From contig BROE01000028.1 in assembly GCA_036571765.1 (NCBI GenBank), positions 7,378,491-7,442,490 on the forward strand: 64,000 bases of DNA, read 5' to 3'. Under the pieces are notes generated by a model. That model worked only from the letters and a program-made list of their open reading frames with translations. It had not been told where the DNA came from and did no database searches. The DNA comes from Plecoglossus altivelis. Taxonomy: Eukaryota; Chordata; Actinopteri; Osmeriformes; Plecoglossidae. Below, piece after piece: positions 33,413 to 46,448 of this stretch; position 1 is the first letter of the stretch; the number at the start of each line of letters is the position of its first letter. The translations under genes were made by a program, and so were the position numbers.

Positions 33413-33624
33413 CAGCCCTGCTCAATCCTGGTCCTTGGAACGCCCCGCCCTGCATGGTTGAAACGTTTCTCTTCTTCCAACGCACCCGGTTGAAACGAAC
33501 GGCGCTGTCATCGAGCTCGGCCGAAGACAACGACCGATTCCTTTGAATCAGGTGTGTTTGATGAAGGGAAACATCTAGAACGTGCCGGACTCCGGGTCCT
33601 GAGGACTAGGGTTGAGAAAGACTG
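33413..33624. mobile_element. hAT-type MITE, 212 bp, with TIRs and 8-bp target-site duplication
   Basis: The element begins CAGCCCTGCTCAATCCTGGT and ends AGGACTAGGGTTGAGAAAGACTG. The ends form an imperfect terminal inverted repeat of about 25 bp. Flanks GTCTATAA (33405-33412) and GTCTAGAA (33625-33632) are an 8-bp target-site duplication with one mismatch. CAG...CTG termini and 8-bp duplications are hallmarks of the hAT superfamily. It carries no transposase frame, so it is non-autonomous. It may lie inside the long 3'UTR of gabrb3. Confidence 0.82.
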
Positions 33625-34770
33625 GTCTAGAAGCATGCCGTGGGTTGAGATCATGTGGAACTGGAACGTTCAGAGACAGGTGGGGAGTCCGTAATGGAGG
33701 AAATCACCACAATCACTTCTGACACGCAGGAAGGTTATCACACTCACTCACAACTAAATAAAGCCATGCTGTGAATATCGGACTGTCAGCAGAGACTGTG
33801 TCCTCTGTGTGGGGATGCAGTATGGGTTTACCGATGTAAAGAAACTCTTAGAAATATCATCGCTCTGAACTCTGAGTGATGTTCTCTAGCTACCCTACTT
33901 GTAGAGCCATGCAGTTGGTAGTAGATAGTAAGTACAGTGTGGTGTCCTTTTTTGTTATTTAGAGTACAAAGCCACATAAAATCGAACAATTTGGAATTTC
34001 AAATGGTTAGAAAGAGTGCACATATTTTTGCGCAGACAAACCAAAGATCTAGTTTGGGTTTCTCGAAGTGGTCAATTCGGCATAAAGAGCAACTGTTCCT
34101 TCATGTTGTCGGTGCTTTCGTGGCACTAACCCATCTCGATTTTGCGCGAGATTGCTGTCTTTAACCTCTGCTGTCTAGTGAATCGGTGTATATAACAATG
34201 GTAGCACTATGTATCTCAGATTATTCTCTATATGTGACTATTTAGAATATGTGGAGCTGGATGCTGTTCAAACAGTTGACAATATAACAAATTATTCTGA
34301 ACGCAAAGAATATAATTATACATATGATGTGACGCCCTGTCAAAACGCACAATCTCGGTTTTAGCACGTCCACATTCTGCTCAAAGTTTCAACTATCTTG
34401 ATAACTTAGGAGTGCTGTACTCTCCCCATGACAATTTGGGACGATCATTGGCCGCTTCTCTAAAGACGATCCAATACATTTCTTAGTCTGACCGAAGATC
34501 CAGAGAAAGCAGGACTTTCTGGCAAGAAATGAAACTGACGGGGTTAAACATGTGCAGAGTTATGTGGTACTGTGTGGTACTGGTACTGTGCTTAAATGAA
34601 TGTACTGTGCATTGGTCACACGTGATTAGGTACACATCAATCCTGGGCTCAGTTAGTATAAAAAATTGTAAAAGGGAATGTCATATCACGTCCTTTTGAT
34701 CAAGAGATGGCTGTGTGTTCTTTTACAAAAAACAACTATCGGATTAAAAAAAAAACCTCCCGCTGGTTAT

Positions 34771-35124
34771 TTAGTTCACGTAGTAGAGCCAGTAGATCAT
34801 GTTAAAGAGGGAGAAAGCGGCGGGGAAAATGATCCGCGACCATCTATCGATGGCGTTCACGTCCGTCAGGTCGGGGATTTTGATTTTCAGCTGAGACGAA
34901 CGCCTGCGCAGTCGACTCTTCTTGAGCGTCGCCGTGCGGTCGGCGCTCTGGCGCCCGGGCGGCCTGAGGGAGCTCTGCCGCCGGAACTGGATCCCCGAGT
35001 GGTCGAACATCATGGAGGACGACGAGTTCTGCGTCTCCCCCGCGGAGCCGGGCGGAGCTTCGTTCCCCGTCACCTCGTTGTGGATCTCCAGCGTGGTCAG
35101 TAAGATGTTCCCCTGGGAGTCCAC
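34771..35124 (-). CDS. gabrb3: gabrb3 exon 9: M3-M4 loop, M4 and stop
   Basis: The acceptor is CCCTCCCCAG|GTG and the stop TAA is at 34773-34771. It encodes [18 protein letters not shown], a loop with the Ser pair of RRRSSQLK (PKA/PKC substrate sites in mammalian beta-3), the assembly segment [14 protein letters not shown], and M4 ending IYWLYYVN. Six of the last residues match all mammalian beta-2/3. Confidence 0.97.
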   Translation of the reverse strand: MDSQGNILLTTLEIHNEVTGNEAPPGSAGETQNSSSSMMFDHSGIQFRRQSSLRPPGRQSADRTATLKKSRLRRRSSQLKIKIPDLTDVNAIDRWSRIIFPAAFSLFNMIYWLYYVN

Positions 35125-38100
35125 CTGGGGAGGGGGAGAGGGGGGGAGGGGGGGAGAGAGACAGGGGCCTCGTTTAGAGGTGGCAGCGCTTCACCAGTGC
35201 AGGGACACCACGGTTTGGTGAGTTATGATGGAAACATTCGACAACATACATCAGGCAGCGTCAGGCCAACATCATCCAGGAGGCTGACAGATTGTAAACT
35301 TGGCAACTACAGAGAAGTGGCCTTCATAAACAGGTTTCCAGTCCCCCAAACTAAATTACCTCTCACAAATCTGTCCAGGGTTTGATCGAATGATACCGCC
35401 ACCACCACCACCACCACCACCCCCTCTCTCTCTCTGTTATGGCTGCTACTACACTCAGACAGGAAAAGAGTAAATCTGTCATGGTACAGGCTGGACCAAG
35501 AAGGACGTGAAGCACAGGAAGCTACTACCTGGGAGCCAAAAAGTCTGGGTCTGTTCCATCAAGGGCCAACAAATGGCTTCATCCTGATCACGCACGATTA
35601 GTCAAAACGCATACGGTATAGAACATACCCATCAGAACATGATATTCTCCCACGCATCCAGTCATAAGGTTGCCCGTCTTCATTACAAATATGCTAATAT
35701 ATACGCTGACATTTAGTGTTGGTGTTATTGTTGTTTTAAATGAGGCAACAAACTGCTACAAGTCTGATGTAATTAACCTGATGTGTGGCAAGCTTAACAC
35801 AGTGTCACGCTCCTATCTAATGAAACGTGTTCAGGACACCAGAACCTCCCATGCCGGTTTGCACGGTAATAACTGAGGCAGCAGGAAACACACTGACATG
35901 TTGAGATTATTTCCCCTGGGGGCCCCCCTCCCCCCTGTGTGTTGTGTGTTTACTCCTACCTCTGTGTGGTCATAAATAATTCAAGGTGGAGTCCCAACAG
36001 CAATAATGCAGTAATTATGGTTCCAACAGCACAGTAATGATCTGAACCACCGTCACTGATGGGTTGGGATAGGGCACAAGGGCAGGGACACGAATGGTGA
36101 CACTGCACTGTTTTACAGGAGCAGAACATTCGGAGGCACAGTGAGGAAGCCCATGAAGAGAGGGGGACAGCAGGGAGAGGAGGGGGGAGGAGTGGACACT
36201 TACACTGACACTGGTTGTGACTGGGGACCAAAAGGTGGACTCGTGAATGGCTGCACTGAGACACTGAGAAGCCAGCCCCGCGAGCCTTCATTTCCATGAC
36301 GGGTGGCGTGGGGGTGGGAGGGGTTTAACTTTGCATGGCGCGCAAAGGTTTGAAGTGGGGGGAGGGTTCACGAATGACACAACAGGTGGTGATCCGCACT
36401 CACCCCTCGTGAGGGACGTTGCCCCTGTACCTGATTGGAGAGTTTAACCGATGCCGCTTTGCATTTGGCTCGTTCCAGAATAGACTAGGGACACACACAA
36501 ACAGGCAGCCTCGTCATCTGAGCTTGGGAGAAGGACAAAGAGAGAAGCTGCTGCATCTGATCATGTAAAAGGCTGGGCGAGTTAAGTATCTACTCAGAGG
36601 GCTGCCCTGGGTGGAGCCAAAGGAAACACTGCCCTCCCCATCACCACTATGAGTCTAATACTGTGTAGTCCTGGGGAATAGAGAAAAAGGGAGGACAGAA
36701 AACACATTTACTCTCTCCCAGACGTGGTTAGTACAGTGTAACCTTTGGGAAATTATATGTCAAAGGTGAACTGGCTGCTTTCATTTGAATTCCTGCATCG
36801 ATAGCCAAAGATGAGCTGTTCACGGCACGTCGATGCTACACTGTCGTGACTGCAATACTTACCGACCCCTGTCTACAAATCCAAACGTTACAATCCTCTG
36901 TCACGTCGTCATTGATAAACACCAACTGATACACGACCAAAACGGCATCCTCCCTTTCAAGGGCAACTCCATTCTCTTCAAGCCTCCAGGGAGAGGCCCC
37001 ATCACATTTTGAGGGCCACACGAAGGACACAAACCAAACCCCCCTGATGTCCTCAGGACTCTCAGTGGAACAGCAATGACTGTTGCCTGGCCACATGGTC
37101 CAGGTGAGGCCTCACCTGGTTGCAGTCGAATTTCACCCGGTCGTTGTTGGCCTTCTCGGCCTTCTCGGCCATCTTCTTCTGCATCTGAGGGCCCCGTCCG
37201 AAGAAGATGTAGTTGACGAAGGCGTACTCCAGCAGGGCCAGGAAGACGAACACGAAGCAGCCCATCAGGTACATGTCGATGGCCTTCACATAGGGGATCT
37301 TAGGAAGGGTCTCCCTCAGGTGGGTGTTGATGGTGGTCATGGTGAGCACGGTGGTGATGCCTGGATGACCAAGGAGACCAGGGTTAGCGTTAGCGACTGG
37401 AGTTAGGGATAGGGCTTGGGTTGGGACTAGGACCTGCGTGGGGACTGGCATCAGGGCTAGAGGAGAGGAGGTTCAGGGCTGCGACTAGTACCAGGATTGG
37501 GCATAAGGGTAGCGCCAGGGGACATACTCCAGCTGCTACACACTGTGAAGCCCAATTCACAGAATGGACTACGCTTTCTTCTAAAAAGCAAATTATGCAT
37601 GAAGAGCTGTGGTTTACTATCCAATTGAGGTTTATAGTTCATTACGTTAAGCATAAATATAAGTGGAATCGCACACGCATCCTTGGACCATAACTGCCTG
37701 TAAAAAATCACCCAAGAGCGCTCGTCCTTTCTGCAGCTCTGTGCTGTAAAAGTCACACTGCCTGTAACTACCAGGCTGACATTAAAGAGACTCCGAGACA
37801 GCCGACCACTGACACTTTTCTAATTAACACATTCTTCATAGTGAATAAATATCCCAGCTTGAGGTTAGCTCTCCGTTACAGGGCTCCGGAGCAACGGGGA
37901 GCTGTCATCCAGCCTGTTTAAGAGGGGAAAACCATCCTATCAGGCGACAGGATTCGTTGTGTCCGACTTTGAGTCACGTTACGTCCATCAATGTTGTATG
38001 ACTACGCGGAGTGTAGTACGGAGTGTTGACTTAGCTACTGCACCAGTTATCTCAGACAGGCAGGGGTTCTCCTACTAAATCCAGGCACTGACGATGTTGT

Positions 38101-41100
38101 CTGAAGTATTAACTGAGACTCTGTTTGGCCCTTTCCCAATCATGCACAGTATCTTTAGCAGTAACAATTCAAAAACCCCTCTGATGAAACATCTATAAGA
38201 CGACGGAACCCTGTTCAGTTCTGGAAGAGTTTGTTTGGAACAGGTCTTTTTGATGTTCTAAATTGACTTCAATGGCCCATGGACCTGGCAAAGGGTTCCT
38301 TGTGGAATCCTTTTTCACATGGCTGTTACAAAACAGTTTATATGGCACCCCTTGGTTTGACTATTCCTTGTGGACTGTGTTGGAGCTAAATCACCTGAGA
38401 GACAACTAGATAAGGGTACTCTGGGAATATAGGACATCGTATGCATGGCAAGTCAGTGCCAATTAAGATTGGGGGAAAAATGACTGTCTCTTTAAGTTTC
38501 TGTCACTAATTAAAAAGCAATCTGTCTACTATTCCAGGGGCGGGATGGGTTAGCTAGGGGCCCGAGCACTGTCATAACCCCCAGAGGAATCCCTTCATGT
38601 GATCGCTAGGGAACACCAAGCAGATGACTGCATAGCTGTCAAGGCGTGTTCTGCTGTTAACGTACTAAGGACACTTTTTCACACCATTTCAGACGGTTCA
38701 ATTTATCTCCATTTCGCTGGAGCCTTCTCTATTGGACACCAGCTGGTGTTTACTGTATAGATGTACATCCATCTGTATATCCATCCATCCATATTGTGTA
38801 TCGATACTGTATAGTGAGTCATTCCCAACATTATTGAAACACCACTACCCATTTTTCCTACAGTAACAAAGTCAATGGACGTACATCCTTAATGATCTCT
38901 TTTAAACGCCTCATCGCCCATTTTTGGCAAGCCTACGTTTCTTTATCTTAGGACTAGCTTAGCGGAAAATGCCCTCAAACCATGAGCGATCAGCCACCAT
39001 ATCCAGCCACCATATGTTCGACATATAGGATGTAAATAATTAAGCGCAAGCTGATATAAGCTAAACTTGTATTATGATATCCATCTTGATTATATCGCAA
39101 ACAATAAACACCAAAGGGGACAGAATTTCCCCTGCTTTGTAAAACGATACCTAAAAAAGAACAGTCAAACACACAGCTTTTACAGTTTTAACACAGGCTG
39201 CGTTTCCACCTTTCAAACCGGGAGTTACCGCCGTCATGCACAGTCTATTTTTGTCTGTTAGGACTTACGTAAACCCAAAGTGTTGCAAGTGTGGGGGTGT
39301 AGACGGGCCTGAATGTCTCCTGACCACAGGCAACAGAAAAGCAAGAATCTAAACCCTTCAGCAGAGACAGGAGTGGGTTAACCCACCATCCACGTTCAGG
39401 AAAACAATTTCTATACCTTCTTTCTTTCACACAAAGAGGGATTCGAACCTGCGACCCCTTCATCTGAATCCAACTATTTTAACCACTGAGCTAAACATTT
39501 CCCTGTAATGTAAGAGCCCGGCTTCGCGTTCGACTCTGGGAGACGCAGATCTGCTTTTTAGTAATAAAGCAGCCTTTCAGCGGAGTCATCGAAAAGACAC
39601 CGCCGCGTTGAGGACATTAGCCCTGGATTCCAATCCAAGCTGTCGCGCTTAAGGGGTGTGATGCTGAGGGGGAACCGTGTCATTCTAATCTCACATAGGA
39701 TCTTCATGATGATGGTTTTAAGACAGAGAGAGCCTGTCCAAGAAACAGCTTCTCCAGTGATTGAATCTGGAGGCTGAATGTAATTGCATTCCGACCGCAT
39801 TGATCTCGGTGTTTCCAGCAGATGTCTTTGTGAGGGGAGGAGGGGCGGTGTGGGCGAGGGGTGGGGGGGGGGGGGGGGGACAGCACAGGTAAATCAGAGG
39901 GCTCCGCATGTCTATCTCCCGGAGAACACTTTCCTGGGAACCCTCCTGCAACTTGGAGAACCCACCCCTGCCGTTCTCTCTCCCCTTGGGAACAGTTCCG
40001 GTGAACTAGTCACCCTCTGAAAATCTACCGCACCTGCCGTCTGTTGGAGGGGGATAGCATTGTCCCCCGCACAGCCAGTGGAAGGACGTGCACACACACA
40101 CACAACACACACCACACACAGACACACATCCGATGACAGCCTAATCCAGCGTGAGAGCAGGAGAGCAGAGGAAGGGTAAGGGCAGTTTTGTACAGTCGTA
40201 AGGGACATCTTTGAATTCCCGGAAGCCACAGACTGGGTCACTACTCTGCCCTGTTCTCAGTTCTCAGACTCCCAGCAGATCCCGCAGGAGGCTGAGCGCA
40301 TCACTAATGGGCTGACCTGGGAACAGCTCAGACAGAGAAACACCGTGTGTCCGCCAGTGAGCTTCTGCCTACATTTGCTGGCCGCGAACGTGTAGAATTT
40401 CAACGGACTAAAGGCGTTACTGTGACGAACTGCGCCCAAGCTGGAGTTGCTGTGATCATCACAATGTGGCTTTTAGAATGGTAGGCATTGTTTTGTTTTT
40501 ATAGACAGACAGTTGGCTGCCGTAAGCTCGCAAGCTCATGCGTTTGATGTCGCCAACATGTGCTCCATTAGGATTCCTTCCATACAGGGGGAGAGTGGGC
40601 ATGGACCCAGAGGGGTCGGGGGCTGGGCTGTACCTAATGCCACCCTGAGAGGGACTGGGCAGGCATGGGCCCACGTGGGTTTGGGGGCTGGGCTGTACCT
40701 AATGCCACCCTGAGAGGGACTGGACAGGCATGGGGCCAGGCATGGGGGTCAGGTGGGTCGGGGACTGGGCAGTACCTAATGCCACCCTGGCAGCTGAGGC
40801 ATCGTAGTTGATCCAGAAGGAGACCCATGACAGGATGGTGATCAGGATGGAGGGCATGTAGGTCTGCAGGATGAAGTAACCGATGTTCCTCTTCAGCTTG
40901 AAGCTCAGCGAAAGTCGCGGATAGGCACCTAGGTGAGGAGGAAACAGAAGAAGGGTTATCTTGGGAGATTCTGTTGGTATTTACGTCAAGAGGGATCACA
41001 ATCACAAGGAGAAACAGAGAGGGATGTACATCTCTTTGGTTTTGTGTTTTCGGTTACCACAGCGACGAGCACAGCGACCGTGTTTTAATCACCATGACAA

Positions 41101-44100
41101 CAAGCAGGCGTGGTCCTGATAGAACGAGAGTTCTGTGTAACTTGGCCTTGAGCTTATACAGATTTTTAAAAATTGGATTCCTGACAGTTTTGTGTGTGTG
41201 CGTGTGCCTGCATGTGTGTGCGTATAACACACGCAGCGTATGTATATTTCAAAGAACACCACCCTGCACTGCTAGTCAAAAGGAATAAAAGAATTCAAGG
41301 CAATGTCAAGATCTTACAGTGGTGTACAGTGCATACAGTTTTCAGCACTACGCTACTGCATTACTCTACATATATATGCTGCAATGTAATTCACCTAAAA
41401 TAGCCCTTGGTGAGATCAAAGGCATGTTATTTTCAGAAACTTTTATACCAGTATGTAAATGCAGCACGCTGAGGTATTACACTGTACAATGAATGTTTGT
41501 CACAGTCTTTATTTATACACCTAAAAAGACAAGGATGCTCATACTTGAGATGTGAATAACTCCTCGAATCATCTGACGAAAGGGTTGTTTACGTCCTTGA
41601 TTGCCATTCGCCAACGACTGTCAGGGTTCAGATCTGACAAGATCCGTACGTGACTACACGCCTTGTTGCCATGAACACAGGGATGGGGGACTAGTCGTTA
41701 CTGCGGCGGCCTAAGCGAGCGTCGGCGCGCGAGCGGGGAATCAGTTATGCTGCGGGTCTACGCTACCTCATGAATGTATGATGTCCTCCTGTATGGAGAG
41801 CGCCCCCCTCCCCAGCCCCTCCCCNNNNNNNNNNNNNNNNNNNNNNNNNNNNNNNNNNNNNNNNNNNNNNNNNNNNNNNNNNNNNNNNNNNNNNNNNNNN
41901 NNNNNNNNNNNNNNNNNNNNNNNNNNNNNNNNNNNNNNNNNNNNNNNNNNNNNNNNNNNNNNNNNNNNNNNNNNNNNNNNNNNNNNNNNNNNNNNNNNNN
42001 NNNNNNNNNNNNNNNNNNNNNNNNNNNNNNNNNNNNNNNNNNNNNNNNNNNNNNNNNNNNNNNNNNNNNNNNNNNNNNNNNNNNNNNNNNNNNNNNNNNN
42101 NNNNNNNNNNNNNNNNNNNNNNNNNNNNNNNNNNNNNNNNNNNNNNNNNNNNNNNNNNNNNNNNNNNNNNNNNNNNNNNNNNNNNNNNNNNNNNNNNNNN
42201 NNNNNNNNNNNNNNNNNNNNNNNNNNNNNNNNNNNNNNNNNNNNNNNNNNNNNNNNNNNNNNNNNNNNNNNNNNNNNNNNNNNNNNNNNNNNNNNNNNNN
42301 NNNNNNNNNNNNNNNNNNNNNNNNNNNNNNNNNNNNNNNNNNNNNNNNNNNNNNNNNNNNNNNNNNNNNNNNNNNNNNNNNNNNNNNNNNNNNNNNNNNN
42401 NNNNNNNNNNNNNNNNNNNNNNNNNNNNNNNNNNNNNNNNNNNNNNNNNNNNNNNNNNNNNNNNNNNNNNNNNNNNNNNNNNNNNNNNNNNNNNNNNNNN
42501 NNNNNNNNNNNNNNNNNNNNNNNNNNNNNNNNNNNNNNNNNNNNNNNNNNNNNNNNNNNNNNNNNNNNNNNNNNNNNNNNNNNNNNNNNNNNNNNNNNNN
42601 NNCCCCCCTCCCCTCACTTTTTTCTCTCGAGTGCTTAAAGAAACCAAAGGCTAATTGGCTCTCCATCGCATCCCCAGTTCCAGCGCTCCGCGGTCGTAGA
42701 GACGGAGACAGAGGCGGCCGTGTGATGCGCAGCCTGTAATTAGGAGGCCTTTTGAAATAAGTGGGACTGCTGGCCCTCGTGGGAACGCAGGCAGCTTGTA
42801 GGACGGCTACCGTCCGGACCCCAGATGATACAAGGCTCTGACGAAGCACTTCCATGAAACTTTCAACAAAGCCTAACAGTGGGGACATGGAGGAAGCGGA
42901 TTGGTGTGCTTCCTGCCTGACACAGGGGGCCTGGGTTCCAATCTCACTCAAAGCTCCCCACTTTCCTATCTCCCTTCAACTGTCCAACCACTAAACAAAG
43001 CTAAATGACAAAAGCTAAAAGCTAGATGACAAAATATGCCTCATTGCATCAGACTGAATGTCTTAAATTTCGATAACCTACAAGGGGCTCCGGGGGAGGA
43101 AAGAAAACACATGAACTGCTGTGTTTCTGCATACAGGCCCCTATCTGTAGAGAAGCAAGTGCTGTTGTGTAATGGCTCTTACCTGTGGAGAAGACCACAT
43201 TTCTAGACACCAGCTTGTAGTCCACGATGGAGAACTGGGGAAGTTCGATCCGCGTCACCCCCGTCACGGCGCTGTCGCCTCCCTTCCAGTAGAACTCGAT
43301 GTCGTCCGTTGTGTAGCCATCTGCGCCCGGAAACACACGCAAAAGGTCAAAGATCAAAACTCCTTGGGACAGTTGCAGCACCGTGCAGGACTGCAGACCG
43401 ACGAGGTTCGTTCAAATGTGGGCGGGACATCTTTTTTTAAGACCTGAGAATGCATCCATTAAAGTAAAAAGGTTTTGTAGGAAAAGTGTTAGTTTGGGGG
43501 GAGGGAAGGGATGTAGCCTTGTACCTACATTCTTGGCCTTTCCCCCACAATGAAAACAATATCAAATGTTGCGTATCGACCTTCCCCAGACGGTTGGCCA
43601 TGGTGAACCGGCTGAAACGCTAATGCCATCATTTTGTTTGCGAGACAAGATGAGTAATGTATTTTCATCTGCATTTGTGCCAAGTGACATTTCTCGTCCC
43701 TAATGACGGAGGGCAATCACATCTCATGAATCACAGGAGTTGGGCGTTTGATGCCGTCTGCACAAGGCTGATGTAAATCGGACATTAGTCCGATGTCCTG
43801 CTCCGTTATCAGATGGTTATCAGACCCATTGGTAAGCAGGAAAACAAAATCCACTTCCGTGGGATCAATGACCTTCAACTGCTTTATGAGGAGGGAGATG
43901 TTGAGCATCCAAACAGCCAAACTAGTCATAAAGACTGATTAAGTTTGGTCCAATCATGTAGCCGTCATGTTTGTAAAATTCACGGTCGGTCTTAAAGTTT
44001 CTCAGCACACGGACCGGACAAGGTGAAGCAAAGTCACAGTTTGCAGTGGACTTCTCTCTCTCTCTCTCTTTTTCTCTCTTCTCACTCTCCCTTTCCCTCT

Positions 44101-46411
44101 CTCGTTTGTTTCCTCTCCCTCCCTTCCCGTCCCTCGATCTCCTCCTCTCCTCACTCTATCCATTGCTCTCACCCCCTCTCCTTTTCCCTTTCTCCCTTCC
44201 CCTCCCTCTTCGTCAAGCCTCTGGTCATCTCTCCTCCCCCTTGCAGTAGGCGTGTGTGCGGGTCTGGCCACTCACAGCTCTCGATCTCCAAGGTGCAGTT
44301 CTGCTCATCCAGGGGGTACCTCCTCAGGTCCATCATGCAGGCTGCCGTGGTCGTGATCCTGCAACACACAGACAACACAACTGCAAACGTCAACTGATGT
44401 TTTGGGCCGCAGGGCTCCTAAACGTTCTGAACGTTCTGGATGGCGGATCGCTTGACCTGGTTTTCCTCTTGAGGGCTATCGATCTCCTTGGTAGACTTGG
44501 TAGGTAAGTGGTGAGTACTGAGGGAATCCTATCTAGAGAGGTCCAATTGACATTCCAGTCCATACCTCTTCCTATCTTGCTCACACTCAATGCCGAAGGC
44601 TGGGAGTTTAGAAAAGACCGGAATAGCACATACTGCATGGGCCAATACTGTGGGACTTGCCTAAAAAACACTTCCTGACAGATAACAGACAGAAATGTTG
44701 GCGTGTTTCCCTTTCCACGATCGATTTACAGTAAATGTGTCGAGTTCTGGAACATAACTGGAACATGACAAAAGAATGAGTCAGCGCCAAGCAAGATGTG
44801 GCTTGCATTCACAAAACGTGACCAATTCTTCCTACATGGCCAGTTGAAATATTTGCCAAACACATTCCCGGGTTTTTTCCATCCCACAGTGCAGGACACG
44901 TCCTTGATGTCAGTAACAGCACACGTGCATGAAACTCGCTGCTGTCAGCGCTGTGTTTCTGAGACCTCCGGATTTGCACCAGCGAAACTCAACACACAAC
45001 ATGTAATAGATGGCAGGGCACGCTCCAGCACATTACCATAAACTCATAGGCATTTTTCCCATTAATGGCTTCATAACAGACAAGCAAATAAAACACTCCC
45101 TCTCCAGCATGGGTCGATTCTGAAGATTCATGTCTTGATGGCTCGGTCTCTTCCTGTATTGTGAAAGAGGTCTGCTGCTTAGTAATGCACTGTGGTCTAT
45201 TTCTCCTTGTTGTTTGTTAATGCCCTCTCTCCACATTACTGTGCATTAGGAGGCTCCCACTGTGAAGATCGCTGCAATATGTCGCCCCTGTTCAGTACGT
45301 GAGTGCAGAACATTTATGCATGAGGGATTCTCTCCGAGACTAAAGACAATTGCGGGAGATCGAGTGTCGTTTTGATGAGGAGGAAATGAAATCTGGATGG
45401 CTAGATTTGATTGGTTAAGGGTTGGGCTCCAGGTTGAACATGCAGAGAAAGATGGGGACCCCAAAATGTCCTTTATGAAACAATCCTTTCTAAACAGCAA
45501 TTGTTTATTCTATTTAATCGGGGGGGAAAAACGCATTTCCATCCAATTTCAGCACGAGAGTTTGCAACTTTGGTGAGAGCTGACATGATATATATAGAAC
45601 GACGTAGAGTGTCATTTGAATAAAGACCTGGAAAGTAAAGGAGCTTGTCTCTGAACCTGGAGGGGACGATAAGAAGGAAGAAGACTGACTCGGCTGTCCT
45701 CACCTCAGGCCGTACAGGACCGTACCGTCCGGGTGAAGACGGATCATGCGGTTCTTGACCGTGACACCGTGAACAAACGACTTCTTGTCGTTGAGGAAGT
45801 AGGTGTCGGGTACCCACAGCTGGTCTGCCACGCGGTTGTCCAGCGTGAGGTTGAGGGGTATCCCAGCATAGGCCAGCCGCTTGTCCCTCCAGTACTGCTG
45901 GAAGTACATGGTCAACGTGTAGTCCTGAGGGGGGGAAAGAGAAGGGCGGGAGATGGTGAGGTTTAAGGTCTACGAATCGCTACATCGCAGTCCGTTTTCT
46001 AAAACCATGAAAATGCTACCGATCAAGACAGGACAGCTTTTTTTACGTAAACGAGGACGCGGCTGTCGCATTTGGATTTTCTCGATGAAAAGGTGAGACT
46101 GTCGTTCGGAAAGCGGACGTGACGTGTGCCGTGTTTTGACGGACACCTGCGTCCTTAGCGTCGCGACAGCTTTGAATCCAGAGGCCTCCTCGCTTAGCAG
46201 AGGGGCCACAGTCATCCGGCAACACAACCTGACAAGGGATGGATTTTCTTTTGTGGCTGGGATATTTCCAGACGTGTGAAACCTCTTGGATTCTCCCTGA
46301 GTGGCCCTAGGCGGCCACGTTTTCGGACCTGTCTGGTGAAGAATCGAGTCCTTCTAAACGGAGCTCTTGTCCTCTCAACACAGAACATTTGTGTCTGTCT
46401 GACTGACTGAC

Positions 46412-46448
<37 letters not shown>

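Larger units (their letters stand above)
12400..34770. other. Intergenic region between atp10a and gabrb3
   Basis: About 22 kb without a recognisable protein-coding exon on either strand. It contains the repeats listed separately, plus a C run at 21901-21920, a CA/CT repeat near 26340-26412, and G runs near 29631, 30328-30352 and 17812-17830. The stretches between them look single-copy. The equivalent human interval is hundreds of kilobases long. Confidence 0.6.

Noticed and set aside
12400..34770. CRISPR-like or prokaryotic defence arrays
   Set aside because: The direct repeats are contiguous minisatellites without unique spacers, and the flanking genes are clearly vertebrate.
39420..39510. 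Possible tRNA gene (good A- and B-box on the minus strand)
   Set aside because: The arms do not form a clean cloverleaf, and similar degenerate heads recur in the window (1490, 1983, 5283, 12606, 21950, 42890), so a SINE is the better explanation.
41758..42951. Open frames of about 290-400 codons across the N run
   Set aside because: The frames are open only because Ns are read as unknown residues; the same applies to 53282-54187.
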